From positions 1 through 37,067 of the forward strand of contig CANGQA010000020.1 in assembly GCA_947455995.1 (NCBI GenBank): DNA of 37,067 bases, read 5' to 3'. Both the position numbers and the translations under genes were made by a program. The notes beneath the pieces were generated by a model, which did not search any database, was not told the origin of the DNA, and saw nothing but the letters and a program-made list of their open reading frames with translations. Positions 16,055 to 25,815 of the stretch are shown one piece after another. This DNA comes from Hyphomicrobiales bacterium (GTDB lineage: Bacteria; Pseudomonadota; Alphaproteobacteria; Rhizobiales; Beijerinckiaceae). Position 1 is the first letter of the stretch. Each line of letters starts with the position of its first letter.

Positions 16055-16993
16055 TTAGCCCTTGGACAGGGCTTTGTGCAATTCCGGAAGTGTGGTGAAA
16101 AGATCAGCCACCAGACCATAATCCGCAACCTGGAAGATGGGAGCCTCCTCATCCTTGTTGATCGCCACGATCACCTTGGAATCTTTCATCCCTGCCAGAT
16201 GCTGGATCGCGCCGGAAATCCCGACAGCAATATAGAGATCGGGTGCAACCACTTTCCCGGTCTGGCCGACCTGCCAGTCATTGGGGGCATAGCCAGCATC
16301 GACTGCAGCACGCGAAGCCCCCATAGCGGCACCGAGCGCATCGGCAACAGGCTCGATATAGGTCTTGAAATTCTCGGCATTCTGCATCGCGCGACCACCG
16401 GAAATAATGATCTTAGCCGAGGTCAATTCCGGACGGTCGGATTTGGAAAGTGCTTCGCCTGCAAAGCTTGAAAGGGCAGGAACAGCCACAACCGCCACCG
16501 CTTCGACCGGTGCCGAGCCACCCTGACCGGCAGCGGCAAATGAGGCGGTCCGCACCGAGATCACCTTGATGGCATCGGTGGATTGGACGGTCTGGATCGC
16601 ATTACCGGCATAGATCGGACGTTCGAAAGTATCGGGAGAAATCACTGCCGTTATTTCTGAGATTTGCATCGAGTCGACCAGTGCGGCAACACGTGGCAGG
16701 ATGTTTTTTCCAGTGGTGGTGGCAGGCGCGACAATCGCGCCATAACCACTGGCCAGACCAGAGATCAGAGCCGCCATCGGTTCGGCCATCTGGTGTTCGT
16801 AAGCGGCATCATCGGCTAACAGCACCTTGTCGACGCCTGCCAGATGGGATGCCGCATCGGCAGCAGCCTTGGCATTCTGGCCTGCCACCAGAATATGGAC
16901 AGGGGCGCCCAACGCCTTTGCCGCTGTCAGGGCCTTTGCAGTGGCGTCTTTCAAGCCCGACGCATCATGTTCCGCAATCAATAAAGTGGTCAT
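16055..16993 (-). CDS. etfA: Electron transfer flavoprotein alpha subunit
   Basis: Binds FAD and passes electrons from acyl-CoA dehydrogenases to ETF:quinone oxidoreductase; 312 residues. The C-terminal FAD domain is clear: [48 protein letters not shown] and [22 protein letters not shown]. The ATG overlaps the stop of etfB (ATGA), as expected for two subunits made in equal amounts. No ETF:quinone oxidoreductase gene is in the window. Confidence 0.97.
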   Translation of the reverse strand: MTTLLIAEHDASGLKDATAKALTAAKALGAPVHILVAGQNAKAAADAASHLAGVDKVLLADDAAYEHQMAEPMAALISGLASGYGAIVAPATTTGKNILPRVAALVDSMQISEITAVISPDTFERPIYAGNAIQTVQSTDAIKVISVRTASFAAAGQGGSAPVEAVAVVAVPALSSFAGEALSKSDRPELTSAKIIISGGRAMQNAENFKTYIEPVADALGAAMGASRAAVDAGYAPNDWQVGQTGKVVAPDLYIAVGISGAIQHLAGMKDSKVIVAINKDEEAPIFQVADYGLVADLFTTLPELHKALSKG

Positions 16994-17742
16994 GACAAAA
17001 CTCCCGCTTCGCTCTTGAGTTTGCTGACAAGTTCATCCACCGAAGCCACTTTGACGCCAGCCTTGCGCCCGGCGGGCTCCGAGGTTTTCAACACTTTCAG
17101 TCTTGGTGACACATCGACGCCGTAGGCCTCGGGGCTTGTCTCATCAATAGGCTTTTTCTTGGCCTTCATGATGTTGGGAAGGCTGGCATAACGCGGCTCG
17201 TTCAGGCGCAGATCGGTCGTGACAATGGCAGGCAGTTTCAGATTGACCGTCTGTAAGCCGCCATCGACCTCACGCGTTACAGCAATGCTGTCCGCACCCA
17301 ACTCAACCTTGGAAGCAAAAGTACCCTGTCCCCAACCCAGCAAAGCGGCCAGCATCTGGCCGGTGGCATTGGAATCATCATCAATAGCCTGCTTGCCCAA
17401 GATCACGAGTCCGGGATTTTCCTGTCCGACCACAGCCTTCAGCAGCTTTGCAACAGCCAGTGGCTCGACGTTAACATCGGTTTTGACCAGAATACCGCGG
17501 TCAGCACCCATGGCCAACGCGGTGCGAATGGTTTCGGAAGCCTGTGCAGGGCCGATAGACACAACAACGACCTCTGACGCCTTACCGGCCTCTTTGAGGC
17601 GCAGGGCTTCCTCCACAGCGATTTCGTCGAATGGATTCATCGACATTTTAACATTGGTCAGCTCGACACCGGAGCCATCCGCTTTCACACGAATTTTGAC
17701 GTTATAGTCAACGACCCGCTTCACAGGGACTAGAATCTTCAT
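16990..17742 (-). CDS. etfB: Electron transfer flavoprotein beta subunit
   Basis: The AMP-binding partner of EtfA, 250 residues from the ATG at 17742 ([18 protein letters not shown]). AAGGTGAG is about 5 bases upstream, so the 9-codon upstream extension is rejected. Family signatures are [47 protein letters not shown] and [15 protein letters not shown]. Two 15-base repeats lie upstream (17819-17847) and may be part of its control region. Confidence 0.97.
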   Translation of the reverse strand: MKILVPVKRVVDYNVKIRVKADGSGVELTNVKMSMNPFDEIAVEEALRLKEAGKASEVVVVSIGPAQASETIRTALAMGADRGILVKTDVNVEPLAVAKLLKAVVGQENPGLVILGKQAIDDDSNATGQMLAALLGWGQGTFASKVELGADSIAVTREVDGGLQTVNLKLPAIVTTDLRLNEPRYASLPNIMKAKKKPIDETSPEAYGVDVSPRLKVLKTSEPAGRKAGVKVASVDELVSKLKSEAGVLS

Positions 17743-18052
17743 TCGCTCACCTTCGAGACCGCAAAACAATCAGACCGGATGATAAAACCGCATCTGACAA
17801 CTTTGCCAGTTGATAGAGTTAAAGCCATCAGGTTTAAAGCCATCCGGGTTGATCCCAGCACGCACACAACCATATGCCGTACCTTCAAATCAGGAGTAAG
17901 GACCGTAAAGCGGCAGCTTCGGGCTTGTCAACGCGTACAAAGGCCTAACATCACTGGTTTATGCAGCATTAAACAAGCAGGGTCACAGATTTCGTGGCGC
18001 TCGCATTGATACATTGCGTACCAGAGCGACATTCCTTGGGCGTTGCACGCAT
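17743..18052. promoter_or_regulatory. Leader of etfBA with a 15-base tandem repeat
   Basis: A 310-base gap without a gene. TTAAAGCCATCAGG (17819-17832) and TTAAAGCCATCCGG (17834-17847) are direct repeats with a 15-base period, 77-105 bases upstream of the etfB start. Such paired half-sites on one face of the helix could bind a regulator. The rest shows no tRNA, hairpin with T-run or convincing promoter that I can identify. Confidence 0.45.
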
Positions 18053-18634
18053 TCAGCGTGTTGCACCAGGAACCCACAAAACATCTCCGCCACCACGCGC
18101 ATTCACATAGCGAGAGGCGACAAAGAAAAAATCCGACAATCGGTTGATATAATGGAGAGCAGCCGGGGAGACAGGTTCATGTTCCTGCTCGGCCAGTTGC
18201 ACCATCACCCGCTCGGCACGGCGCGCAATCGTACGGGCCAGGTGCAGATTGGCAGCAGCGGCAGTCCCGCCTGGCAGCACGAATGACCGCAAAGGGGCCA
18301 ATTCAGTGTTCAGCTGATCAATTTCACGCTCGATCCGCTCCACTTGCGAGGCAACAATCCGCAACGGCTCATAAGGCAACGGCTCGTTGGTCTCCGGTGT
18401 GCACAGATCAGCTCCGAGATCGAACAGATCATTCTGGATTCGCCCCAACATGGCATCCACCAGCGGTTCGGTATTGCCGGTATAAAGCCGCACCATGCCG
18501 ATAGCGGCATTGGTCTCGTCAACCGTACCATAGGCCTCGACCCGCAGATCATACTTGATGCGCCGTTCGCCGGTACCCAAGCCTGTCGTGCCATCATCGC
18601 CTGTGCGGGTATAAATTCGGTTCAATTTGACCAT
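18053..18634 (-). CDS. Cob(I)alamin adenosyltransferase, PduO type
   Basis: Transfers the adenosyl group of ATP to cob(I)alamin to make adenosylcobalamin; 193 residues. The N-terminal ATP-binding segment is VKLNRIYTRTGDDGTTGLGTGERR, followed by RVEAYGTVDETNAAIGM and the C-terminal RTIARRAERVMVQL and YINRLSDFFFVASRYVN pieces typical of the PduO/MMAB family. The ATG at 18634 has GGGAGAG upstream. It lies between the HIG1 gene and etfB on the same strand. Its product would serve cofactor-dependent enzymes such as methylmalonyl-CoA mutase, none of which is in the window. Confidence 0.95.
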   Translation of the reverse strand: MVKLNRIYTRTGDDGTTGLGTGERRIKYDLRVEAYGTVDETNAAIGMVRLYTGNTEPLVDAMLGRIQNDLFDLGADLCTPETNEPLPYEPLRIVASQVERIEREIDQLNTELAPLRSFVLPGGTAAAANLHLARTIARRAERVMVQLAEQEHEPVSPAALHYINRLSDFFFVASRYVNARGGGDVLWVPGATR

Positions 18635-18715
18635 TGCAACGCTCTCCCATCCATGGCGATCAGGGTTATTGAACAATTCATCATCATGCAATCGCCAATC
18701 GACCCAACCGCGACA

Positions 18716-18904
18716 TTACAGGCTACGCAGATACAAAGCTCCCATTACCAGCACGAGTGTGACAAATTGGGCAATGACCCTGAGGCGCATTAATTTTTGT
18801 GAGGTATTGGGACTGCCCCCGCGCATCATATTGACCAAGCCAAACAGCAAAATCACGGCAACACCAATGGCAGCAAATGGCACAATCTGATCAAGAATTG
18901 TCAT
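18716..18904 (-). CDS. Small HIG1-domain (twin transmembrane) protein
   Basis: A 62-residue inner-membrane protein with two hydrophobic helices (about 8-25 and 44-60) around a short polar loop MMRGGSPNTSQKLMRLRVIAQ. This GG-x(4-6)-SQKLMR-R-x3-Q pattern is that of the HIG1 domain, whose mitochondrial members (Rcf1/HIGD1) help assemble or tune cytochrome oxidase. The bacterial role is not established. It is 81 bases upstream of the cobalamin adenosyltransferase gene and is probably cotranscribed. Confidence 0.85.
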   Translation of the reverse strand: MTILDQIVPFAAIGVAVILLFGLVNMMRGGSPNTSQKLMRLRVIAQFVTLVLVMGALYLRSL

Positions 18905-19019
18905 GATCCGAATTCCTCTTCCTCAACGCAGAGCCGGACCGGAAAAGCCCCGACTGCACGCTTCCTATAAACCTGTTCGCAGGCTTCGTGCAGTTTATTT
19001 AGAGCGCAACGGCCATCCG

Positions 19020-21569
19020 TCAACGCAGACCGTTGTCTTTCAGCAGACGTTGCAGATAATCGATTTCTGCTTGTGGACGCGCCACTTCTCCCAATCGGCG
19101 ACGCAACTCGCCGATGAGGCTTCGTGCGCGTTCTTCTGCGGCGGTACGGGTACCGTCATCATTCAATTTGGCACGGTCTTGTGAATCGGGTGAAGGCTTG
19201 CTGCGGCCAAGCGGATCACGATCCCCGTTGCCCTGGCCATCAGCCTGCTGGCGGCCAGGCTGGCCGGAATCAGACCCGTCGGCGGCTTGATTCGGGTCAC
19301 CATCGGGATCACCCTCCCCGGAGCCGCGCCCCTCTTGCTGCATCTGGCGGGACAGACTCTCTCCGCCTTTTCTCATGGCTTCCAGCGCCCGCCCCTGAGA
19401 ATCCACGGCATCCCCGTCTTGACCCTGCCCCAACGCACCTTCGGCATCTCGCATTGCGTCCTCGGCATCGCCGAATTCCTTCTGGTCGGCCCCGCGCTGG
19501 CGCATCGAACGGCGCATTTCCTCCATCCTGTCTCGCAAAGCCTGCTGGTTCCGTTCAAGATCCTGGAAATTTTTCTGGCGGTCGTTGTTACGGCCTTGTT
19601 GTCCTTCCCGGAAGGTACGATCACGCAAATCCTGTTGTTCGCGCGTCATCCGGTCCAATTCGTCCAGTGCCTTATCCATCTCCGATTGCTGTTGCGAGCG
19701 CGGACGAGCAGCTTGCATATTTCGCGTGATGTTTTTCAGCTGTTCGAGCAGACGTTCGGCCTCTGCCATATCCCCCCGCCGTATCGCCTCTTCCATCTTG
19801 TCCATCAGATTTTTGAGATCTTGCGGGGTGATCATCTGCATGGTTTTGGGATCAATCCGGCTTTGCAAATCCTGATTGCGTTCGTTCAGCATCTTTTCAG
19901 CCAGTTCGCGCATGGCGCGATCCATGGCACGACGCAATTCATCGGTCAGCCGTTTCAACTCTTCAGGAGGCGCCCCGCGATCCATCGCCTCTTTCAGCGC
20001 ATTCTGTGCCGCCTGCAAGGCCCGTTCGGCCGAGCTGAGACCCTCCTCCTCGATGGCAACTGCCATGTTCCACATCAGATCTGCCGTATCGATCAGATTT
20101 TGAATATACTGGCCGGACGAGATCTTTTTTCGCGACAGTCCCCGCTCGATCCTTTCCAGTCCCAAATAATGCCCCAGCCGCGGCGTGAACAACTCCGGTG
20201 CAATCATCAAAGACTGGATCGCATCACGGATTTTCAATGCCTGCGACGGATTGACGATCAAAGCCCGCCTTTGCTCCACCAGAGCGCGAGCCAGCGGCTT
20301 GGTGAAGGAACGTTGTGGCATCACAAATCGGATGGGCTCGCTTTCCCCGAGCTGTCCGGCATCGTCACGCACTCTGATCCGCGCCTCGACCTCGATGCCG
20401 CCCCAATTCTGGCCCCCCCCACCCTGCTCCTCGAGCGTAATGCGGATCTTGCCATCGCCTTTGCGGACATCGGGGCCGAAATTCATCGCCAATTGCGGCA
20501 GCGGCAGCAAGGGCGGATGGGTTTCTAGCAATTGATTGTCGCCAACCGCCCCGATTACATCAAGACTGCCGGAGGCAACCCCGTAGTCATCTTCCCAATG
20601 ATAGTTCAGGCTCAACCCTTCTTTACGGTCGGGCTTGGGAGCCTCATTCAATGTCACCATCGGAGGCTGATCGGGAATGGCCGTCAGGGCGATTGTCACA
20701 TCGTGTCTGCCTTGAAGATGCAGAGTCAGTCGGGCATCGCCCGTTAAGCTAAAACGCAGGTCTTTGGGGTTGGAATCAGTGGAATCAGTCGCCAAACCGC
20801 CCTCAGCCTCGGCCTTAACCAAGGCACCATCCGAACGGCGCAACACCAGTTTGGATCCGATAGGTACTTTCAGTGCAACAGTGCCTTGATGCGGCGCACC
20901 CTGCAAATCCAGTATGATCGGCGGCACGAGCGTATAAGCTGGTGGGTCAATCCACCCGTCTTCGCGTACCGCAAGATCCGCTGTCTGCTGTCCCGATCGG
21001 GAAAGAGCAGGAATCAACTCAAATTCGTTCTGGCCACCTCCAGCAATGGTGCCCATAGCGAGCAGCAAAAAGCCGACATTCCGCAAGGCATAAGGGTCAT
21101 ATTGCGAGACATACGAACGCGGTCTGGCGCGCACCAGAGATCCGATCTGGCGGGCCAGCCTGGCCTGATGGGCCTGCCAAAGCAGCAATGTGGCCCCATG
21201 CTGACCAGGATTGGCTTGCCGATCGGCAAAACTTGAGGCTGGTCGGTCGGTCAGGCCCGATAGGACATCAAGACGCGCCATGGCCTCGAACCTTGTCGGC
21301 CAGCGCCACTTACGCAAACCCCACAAGGTGATCACGAAGCCTAGAACCATCATGCCGAACGGCAAAAAGTCCAATGTAGGGGGTAACAGCGCCCAGATGC
21401 CGAGCCACGCCAACCCGACGAGTCCGGCCAGCATTGCGGCAAAGCCCAGTAACTGCGGCCACAACCGTTCGACAGCAAGAACAAATTGCGCCTGCCACAC
21501 AAGCCGGGCCAGCCTGCCACCCGCCTTGCGGATCAAATCTGAAGAGTGTCCGTCCGGTTGTTCTGACAT
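19020..21569 (-). CDS. TIGR02302/DUF4175 family membrane protein
   Basis: A large protein of 849 residues with hydrophobic segments near residues 40-62 and 68-85, then LRKWRWPTRFEAMARLD. The central part has the family segments IGSKLVLRRSDG and LNYHWEDDYGVASGSL. Residues from about 500 onward form a long charged, glutamine-rich helical region (LRRAMDRAMRELAEKM; QALRDRMEEMRRSMRQ). About residues 745-820 are low complexity, rich in G, D, Q and P. I recall this family as alphaproteobacteria-specific and next to lysA, as here. It is probably anchored in the inner membrane with a periplasmic body. Its function is unknown. Confidence 0.88.
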   Translation of the reverse strand: MSEQPDGHSSDLIRKAGGRLARLVWQAQFVLAVERLWPQLLGFAAMLAGLVGLAWLGIWALLPPTLDFLPFGMMVLGFVITLWGLRKWRWPTRFEAMARLDVLSGLTDRPASSFADRQANPGQHGATLLLWQAHQARLARQIGSLVRARPRSYVSQYDPYALRNVGFLLLAMGTIAGGGQNEFELIPALSRSGQQTADLAVREDGWIDPPAYTLVPPIILDLQGAPHQGTVALKVPIGSKLVLRRSDGALVKAEAEGGLATDSTDSNPKDLRFSLTGDARLTLHLQGRHDVTIALTAIPDQPPMVTLNEAPKPDRKEGLSLNYHWEDDYGVASGSLDVIGAVGDNQLLETHPPLLPLPQLAMNFGPDVRKGDGKIRITLEEQGGGGQNWGGIEVEARIRVRDDAGQLGESEPIRFVMPQRSFTKPLARALVEQRRALIVNPSQALKIRDAIQSLMIAPELFTPRLGHYLGLERIERGLSRKKISSGQYIQNLIDTADLMWNMAVAIEEEGLSSAERALQAAQNALKEAMDRGAPPEELKRLTDELRRAMDRAMRELAEKMLNERNQDLQSRIDPKTMQMITPQDLKNLMDKMEEAIRRGDMAEAERLLEQLKNITRNMQAARPRSQQQSEMDKALDELDRMTREQQDLRDRTFREGQQGRNNDRQKNFQDLERNQQALRDRMEEMRRSMRQRGADQKEFGDAEDAMRDAEGALGQGQDGDAVDSQGRALEAMRKGGESLSRQMQQEGRGSGEGDPDGDPNQAADGSDSGQPGRQQADGQGNGDRDPLGRSKPSPDSQDRAKLNDDGTRTAAEERARSLIGELRRRLGEVARPQAEIDYLQRLLKDNGLR

Positions 21570-21646
21570 TCCAACTGATGCCCTATGGCCGCAAACAAAT
21601 GGAGTCTAACACGCATCTCAAGCAACGTCAGCGACATATTCGCGGA

Positions 21647-22912
21647 TCAGAGCCAATCAGGCATCACATCTCGCTGGATCATCGTCTCATAGCTCTCTCG
21701 CGCCCTGATCACCGCATAATCATGATCCTTGACCAGCACCTCGGGCACCAGTGGACGGGTATTATAGGTACAGGCCTGAACCGCACCATAGGCCCCCGCA
21801 CTCATGACCGCGATCAGATCACCCTCTTTCAGGCTCGGCAAAGAGCGGCCCAGCGCCAGATAATCACCGCTTTCACAAACAGGCCCCACCACATCTACCG
21901 TTTCATGCGGGGTACCGGCAGCAGCCTGACGGACCGGCCAGATATCGTGATAGGCCTCATACAATGTCGGGCGGATCAGATCATTCATGGCGGCATCAAC
22001 GATGACAAAGGTCTTGCCGTCTCCGTGTTTCACATAGATCACCTCGGCCAACAGAATCCCGGCATTGGCAACGAGCAAACGGCCTGGCTCGAAAATCAGC
22101 TGGCAGCCCAGATCACCCACATGTTTACGGACCACAGCAGCATAATCGGCGGGTGAAGGGGGCGGCGCATTGTCGGTCTTGTAGGGTACGCCCAACCCCC
22201 CGCCCAGATCGATATGGGCAATGGAATGGCCATCGGAGCGCAGCTCCTGCACAAAATCGCGCAACAGGGCAAAAGCGTCACTGAACGGGGTCAGATCGGT
22301 GATCTGGCTACCGATATGCATATCGATCCCATCCACCTTGATCCCGGGCAGGCTGGCTGCAAGCGCATAGGTCTGGCGCGCGTGGGACAAGGGAATCCCG
22401 AATTTGTTCTCTGATTTTCCTGTTGAAATCTTGGCATGTGTTTTGGCATCAACGTCGGGATTGACCCGCAAGGCGATTTTGGCAACGCGCCCCATCTGTT
22501 GGGCGACTTTCGACAGACGCGACAATTCCGGCTCGGACTCGACGTTGAACGACAATACTTCTGCCTCGAGTGCCAGAGCCATTTCCCGCTCGGTTTTCCC
22601 GACACCCGAAAAAGTAATGCGTGATCCCGGCACATCCGCGGCCAGCGCACGGCGTAACTCGCCCTCGGAGACGACATCCATGCCGGCACCGAGACGGCTC
22701 AATGTTTTGAGCACAGCCTGATTGGAATTGGCCTTCATGGCGTAGCATACAAGCGCGTCAAGCCCTGAAAAGGCCTCGGAAAAAACCCGATAATGACGTT
22801 CGAGCGTCGCAGTAGAATAGCAATAAAACGGCGTCCCGACCTCTCGGGCCAATCGTGTCAAATCCACACCTTCGGCATGCAGGAGGCCGTGTTGATAGTC
22901 AAAATGATGCAT
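21647..22912 (-). CDS. lysA: Diaminopimelate decarboxylase
   Basis: The last step of lysine synthesis, meso-diaminopimelate to lysine, PLP-dependent; 421 residues. The PLP lysine is in CYAMKANSN, the phosphate-binding glycines are in IDLGGGLGVPY, the EPGRLLVANAG segment contacts substrate, and CESGDYLA contains the partner-subunit active-site cysteine. GAAGG lies about 7 bases before the ATG at 22912. It is 23 bases after the LptM-like gene and 77 bases before the TIGR02302 gene, all on one strand. Confidence 0.97.
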   Translation of the reverse strand: MHHFDYQHGLLHAEGVDLTRLAREVGTPFYCYSTATLERHYRVFSEAFSGLDALVCYAMKANSNQAVLKTLSRLGAGMDVVSEGELRRALAADVPGSRITFSGVGKTEREMALALEAEVLSFNVESEPELSRLSKVAQQMGRVAKIALRVNPDVDAKTHAKISTGKSENKFGIPLSHARQTYALAASLPGIKVDGIDMHIGSQITDLTPFSDAFALLRDFVQELRSDGHSIAHIDLGGGLGVPYKTDNAPPPSPADYAAVVRKHVGDLGCQLIFEPGRLLVANAGILLAEVIYVKHGDGKTFVIVDAAMNDLIRPTLYEAYHDIWPVRQAAAGTPHETVDVVGPVCESGDYLALGRSLPSLKEGDLIAVMSAGAYGAVQACTYNTRPLVPEVLVKDHDYAVIRARESYETMIQRDVMPDWL

Positions 22913-22935
22913 GACGAACCTTCAAGCAGGATGGA

Positions 22936-23178
22936 TCAGAGAATCGGGTCGAGGACAAATGGCTTTTTGGGGCGGGGTATTTTACGACCCTCTTTGCCGA
23001 CCGGGTCCTCTTGAGGCTTGGTCAGGCCGGAAGGATCAACCTCGTCATCATTGAACTGCGGCACATCGGCTGGCGCAATGGCGCCCGGAGGGGGCTCAAG
23101 CGGGCCGCGACGGCCACACCCGCCAAGCAGTGCCGTAACCACCAGAAGACCGATCAGAAATTGAGAGCGCAAAGTCAT
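22936..23178 (-). CDS. lptM: LptM-like small lipoprotein
   Basis: An 80-residue lipoprotein. From the ATG at 23178 a short signal peptide ends in the lipobox LLGGC, and the mature part begins CGRRGPLEPPPG, the signature of the LptM (YifL) family. In E. coli LptM helps LptD reach its oxidised, active form in the outer membrane; carrying that role over to this organism is inference. The rest is proline- and acid-rich without a fold. It lies between argH and lysA, a linkage I recall from many alphaproteobacteria. Confidence 0.85.
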   Translation of the reverse strand: MTLRSQFLIGLLVVTALLGGCGRRGPLEPPPGAIAPADVPQFNDDEVDPSGLTKPQEDPVGKEGRKIPRPKKPFVLDPIL

Positions 23179-23280
23179 GTGCCAAATCCAAGATGTTCCA
23201 ACCCGCAATCAGCCCGTAACTTACGACCAATCTGCTGCAAATCCAAATGCTTCATTTGTCTGGCCCTAAAACGGGACCGA

Positions 23281-24672
23281 TCAGCGTGCCTCGCGCTGCA
23301 AACGAGCCATCCAGCGCTTGGCCTGCTTGCGCACCAATTCAGGTGCAGTCCCGCCATAGCTGAGACGGCTACGCACCGATTTCTCGACGCCCAACACCGC
23401 AAAGACCGCATCTGTGATGCGCGGTTCGATGGTCTGCAACTCCTGCAAGGTGAGCTTTTCCAGCCCGACTTTGCGTCCAGACGCCAAACCGACAATGCGG
23501 GCGGTGGCATGATGGGCCTCGCGGAACGGCATTTTCAAGGTCCGCACCAGCCAATCGGCGAGGTCAGTCGCCGTCGCATAGCCAGACCCTGCCGCCTTTT
23601 TCATCATCTTGGTATCGGGGGTCAGATCGCGGATCATACCGGTCATCGCCGCCAGCGACAGCGACAGCGAGGACAGCGCATCGAACGTGCCTTCTTTGTC
23701 CTCCTGCATGTCCTTGGCATAGGTCATCGGCAGGCCCTTCATGACAATCAAGAGGCCGTTCATGGCGCCGATAATCCGGCCCGCTTTGGCGCGCACCAAT
23801 TCTGCCGCATCAGGATTGCGTTTTTGCGGCATAATCGAAGAGCCCGTGGAAAAGGCATCCGAGAGACGGACAAAACCGAATTGAGGAGTGGTCCAGATGA
23901 CCAGCTCCTCGGCCAGACGCGACAGATGCATCGCACAGATCGATGCCGAGGAAAGTGCCTCGAGCGCAAAATCACGATCGGATACGCTATCGAGCGAATT
24001 GGCGGTGGGGCGATCAAACCCGAGGTTTTTGGCGGTGACGAAGCGGTCGATCGGGAAAGAGGTTCCTGCCAGTGCTGCAGCGCCCAACGGACATTCGTTC
24101 AACCGTTTGCGCGCATCCTGCACACGCCCGCGGTCACGACCCAGCATTTCAACATAGGCCAGCAAATGATGGCCAAAGGTCACTGGTTGGGCTGATTGCA
24201 AATGGGTGAACCCGGGCATCACCGCAGCGGAGAATTCCAATGCGCGTTCCACCAGAGCCAGTTGCAGATCACGCATCTGCTGGTCAATACCATCCAGCGT
24301 ATCACGCACCCACAACTTCATGTCGGTGGCCACCTGGTCATTGCGCGAGCGTGCCGTATGTAGCCGTCCAGCCGCAGGACCAACGATCTCGGCGAGCCGT
24401 GATTCGATGTTCATGTGGACATCTTCGAGCGAACGCTTGAACTGGAAAGTCCCGCCCTCGATCTCGTGTTCGACCTGTTCCAGCCCCTTTAAAATGGCCG
24501 CACAATCATCCTGAGTGATGATCTGCTGTTGGGCAAGCATCGCCACATGGGCGCGCGAACCGGCAATGTCCTGACGCCAAAGCTGCTGATCGAACTCGAC
24601 GGATGCGTTGATTTCTTCCATAATAGCCGCCGGACCACTTTCAAACCGGCCGCCCCACATCGCATTGCTCAT
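23281..24672 (-). CDS. argH: Argininosuccinate lyase
   Basis: Splits argininosuccinate into arginine and fumarate; 463 residues from the ATG at 24672 ([14 protein letters not shown]). The fumarase-superfamily signature [18 protein letters not shown] is intact, as are [16 protein letters not shown] and the [16 protein letters not shown] histidine segment. GGAAAGG lies about 9 bases before the start. It faces tlpA across a 67-base divergent promoter region. Confidence 0.97.
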   Translation of the reverse strand: MSNAMWGGRFESGPAAIMEEINASVEFDQQLWRQDIAGSRAHVAMLAQQQIITQDDCAAILKGLEQVEHEIEGGTFQFKRSLEDVHMNIESRLAEIVGPAAGRLHTARSRNDQVATDMKLWVRDTLDGIDQQMRDLQLALVERALEFSAAVMPGFTHLQSAQPVTFGHHLLAYVEMLGRDRGRVQDARKRLNECPLGAAALAGTSFPIDRFVTAKNLGFDRPTANSLDSVSDRDFALEALSSASICAMHLSRLAEELVIWTTPQFGFVRLSDAFSTGSSIMPQKRNPDAAELVRAKAGRIIGAMNGLLIVMKGLPMTYAKDMQEDKEGTFDALSSLSLSLAAMTGMIRDLTPDTKMMKKAAGSGYATATDLADWLVRTLKMPFREAHHATARIVGLASGRKVGLEKLTLQELQTIEPRITDAVFAVLGVEKSVRSRLSYGGTAPELVRKQAKRWMARLQREAR

Positions 24673-24739
24673 TTCTTTTGCCTTTCCCGCATCCGTCCCG
24701 ATCACAGTCGAAGCTAACCACCCTCAGAACGGAATATCG

Positions 24740-25402
24740 ATGCCCCGCGCGCGCTTCAATCTTGTCATGATTGCTACTCTGGTGGGAGCCATTCTCGTCA
24801 CCCTTGTTCTACACGAGAGAAAAGGAGATTGGAACAACCTCGCGCAGACTTCATCGATGGTAACCTCGGCAATCCTGACCGATCCATGCCTCAATTCCGC
24901 CAGCCTTGCAGCGGCCATTGAACCGATGGCCAAAGGCGAAATCGCCGCCTTGAAAGGCACCAAAAAGCCAGTGCAACTGCCGGATTTACGGCTGGAAGTG
25001 GCCAAGCAATCCCTCCAGCTCTCGAGCATGCAGGGACGCGTGATCTTGCTCAATCTCTGGGCCACATGGTGTGTACCCTGCCGCGAAGAGATGCCAGCGC
25101 TCGACAAATTACAGGCGCGGTTGGGTGGCGATCATTTCGAGGTGGTTGCGCTCAATATGGATACGCGCAACCTGGAGCGGGTGCCACAATGGCTCGATGC
25201 CAATGCCATTACCTCGTTAGCCCGCTATATGGACCCCGGCGGCAAGGCCTTCCAGAATCTTCGTTCTATCGGCAAGGTTTCGGGCTTGCCGACAACGTTT
25301 TTGCTCGACAGCAAAGGCTGCCTGATTGCCGAAATGGCAGGGCCTGCCGATTGGGCTTCAGAGGATGCAATCGCCCTGATCGAAAGGGCTATCAAAGGAT
25401 AA
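24740..25402 (+). CDS. tlpA: TlpA-like thiol:disulfide interchange protein
   Basis: A membrane-anchored periplasmic thioredoxin of about 220 residues. One N-terminal helix (residues 8-24) is followed by a thioredoxin fold with the catalytic WATWCVPC (C111, C114) and the cis-proline segment SGLPTTFLLD. In Bradyrhizobium TlpA reduces the copper chaperone and CoxB for cytochrome oxidase assembly; that this protein does the same is inference. Extra cysteines (C50 and one in SKGCLIAEM) fit the TlpA branch. The ATG at 24740 is chosen because the earlier frame runs into argH. It ends 5 bases before the convergent grxD stop. Confidence 0.92.
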   Translation: MPRARFNLVMIATLVGAILVTLVLHERKGDWNNLAQTSSMVTSAILTDPCLNSASLAAAIEPMAKGEIAALKGTKKPVQLPDLRLEVAKQSLQLSSMQGRVILLNLWATWCVPCREEMPALDKLQARLGGDHFEVVALNMDTRNLERVPQWLDANAITSLARYMDPGGKAFQNLRSIGKVSGLPTTFLLDSKGCLIAEMAGPADWASEDAIALIERAIKG

Positions 25403-25423
25403 CCCGCTCAGGCCTGAGCGGGT
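25402..25423. terminator. Perfect palindrome at the tlpA/grxD convergence
   Basis: ACCCGCTCA (25402-25410) and TGAGCGGGT (25415-25423) flank GGCC, making a perfect 22-base palindrome. It touches the tlpA stop and includes the last codons and stop of grxD. It could end transcription from both sides, but neither strand has a T-run after it. Confidence 0.55.
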
Positions 25424-25746
25424 GCCTTCACTGCAATCCCATGATCGGCCAGGTGGGTTTGCAATTCGCCCGACTGGAACATTTCGCGCACGATGTCGCA
25501 ACCACCGACAAATTCGCCCTTGATGTAAAGCTGCGGAATAGTCGGCCAATTCGCATAGTCCTTGATACCCTCACGGATACCCTGATCCTCGAGCACATTG
25601 ATGCCCTTGAACGGCACGCCGACATAATCAAGGATCTGTACAACCTGTCCGGAAAAGCCGCACATCGGGAATTGCGGAGTGCCTTTCATAAACAGCACAA
25701 CATCCTGAGAGGCGATTTCGGTTTTGATTTGGTCCTGAACGCTCAT
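25408..25746 (-). CDS. grxD: Monothiol glutaredoxin, Grx4/GrxD family
   Basis: A CGFS-type glutaredoxin of 112 residues that carries [2Fe-2S] clusters as a glutathione-bound dimer and delivers them to client proteins. The active site is MCGFSG (C29), followed by [46 protein letters not shown], all typical. AAGGA lies 8 bases before the ATG at 25746. It is downstream of bolA; Grx4 and BolA families form heterodimers in many organisms, so the pairing makes functional sense. Confidence 0.95.
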   Translation of the reverse strand: MSVQDQIKTEIASQDVVLFMKGTPQFPMCGFSGQVVQILDYVGVPFKGINVLEDQGIREGIKDYANWPTIPQLYIKGEFVGGCDIVREMFQSGELQTHLADHGIAVKAPAQA

Positions 25747-25781
25747 CGTCTTGTCCTTTTCATCCTTAAGCAATCATGATG

Positions 25782-25815
25782 CGCAATAAGAGTGTGGGCT
25801 CACGCCATTATTGCG
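25782..25815 (-). other. Hairpin spanning the bolA stop codon
   Basis: CGCAATAA (25782-25789) pairs perfectly with TTATTGCG (25808-25815), with 18 bases between them that can pair further. It includes the bolA stop and lies before grxD. It may balance expression of the two partners by mRNA processing or partial termination; this is inference. Confidence 0.4.

Noticed and set aside
14994-16058. 354-codon plus-strand frame opposite hbd
   Set aside because: It is the mirror of a complete 3-hydroxybutyryl-CoA dehydrogenase and has no family motif.
19287-20528. 413-codon plus-strand frame opposite the TIGR02302 gene
   Set aside because: The sense strand encodes the conserved helical region with a normal start. 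The mirror protein is rich in H, R, Q and L without domain or ribosome site.
23011-24195. 394-codon plus-strand frame opposite argH
   Set aside because: It is the mirror of argH and the lipoprotein gene, with no start signal or domain.
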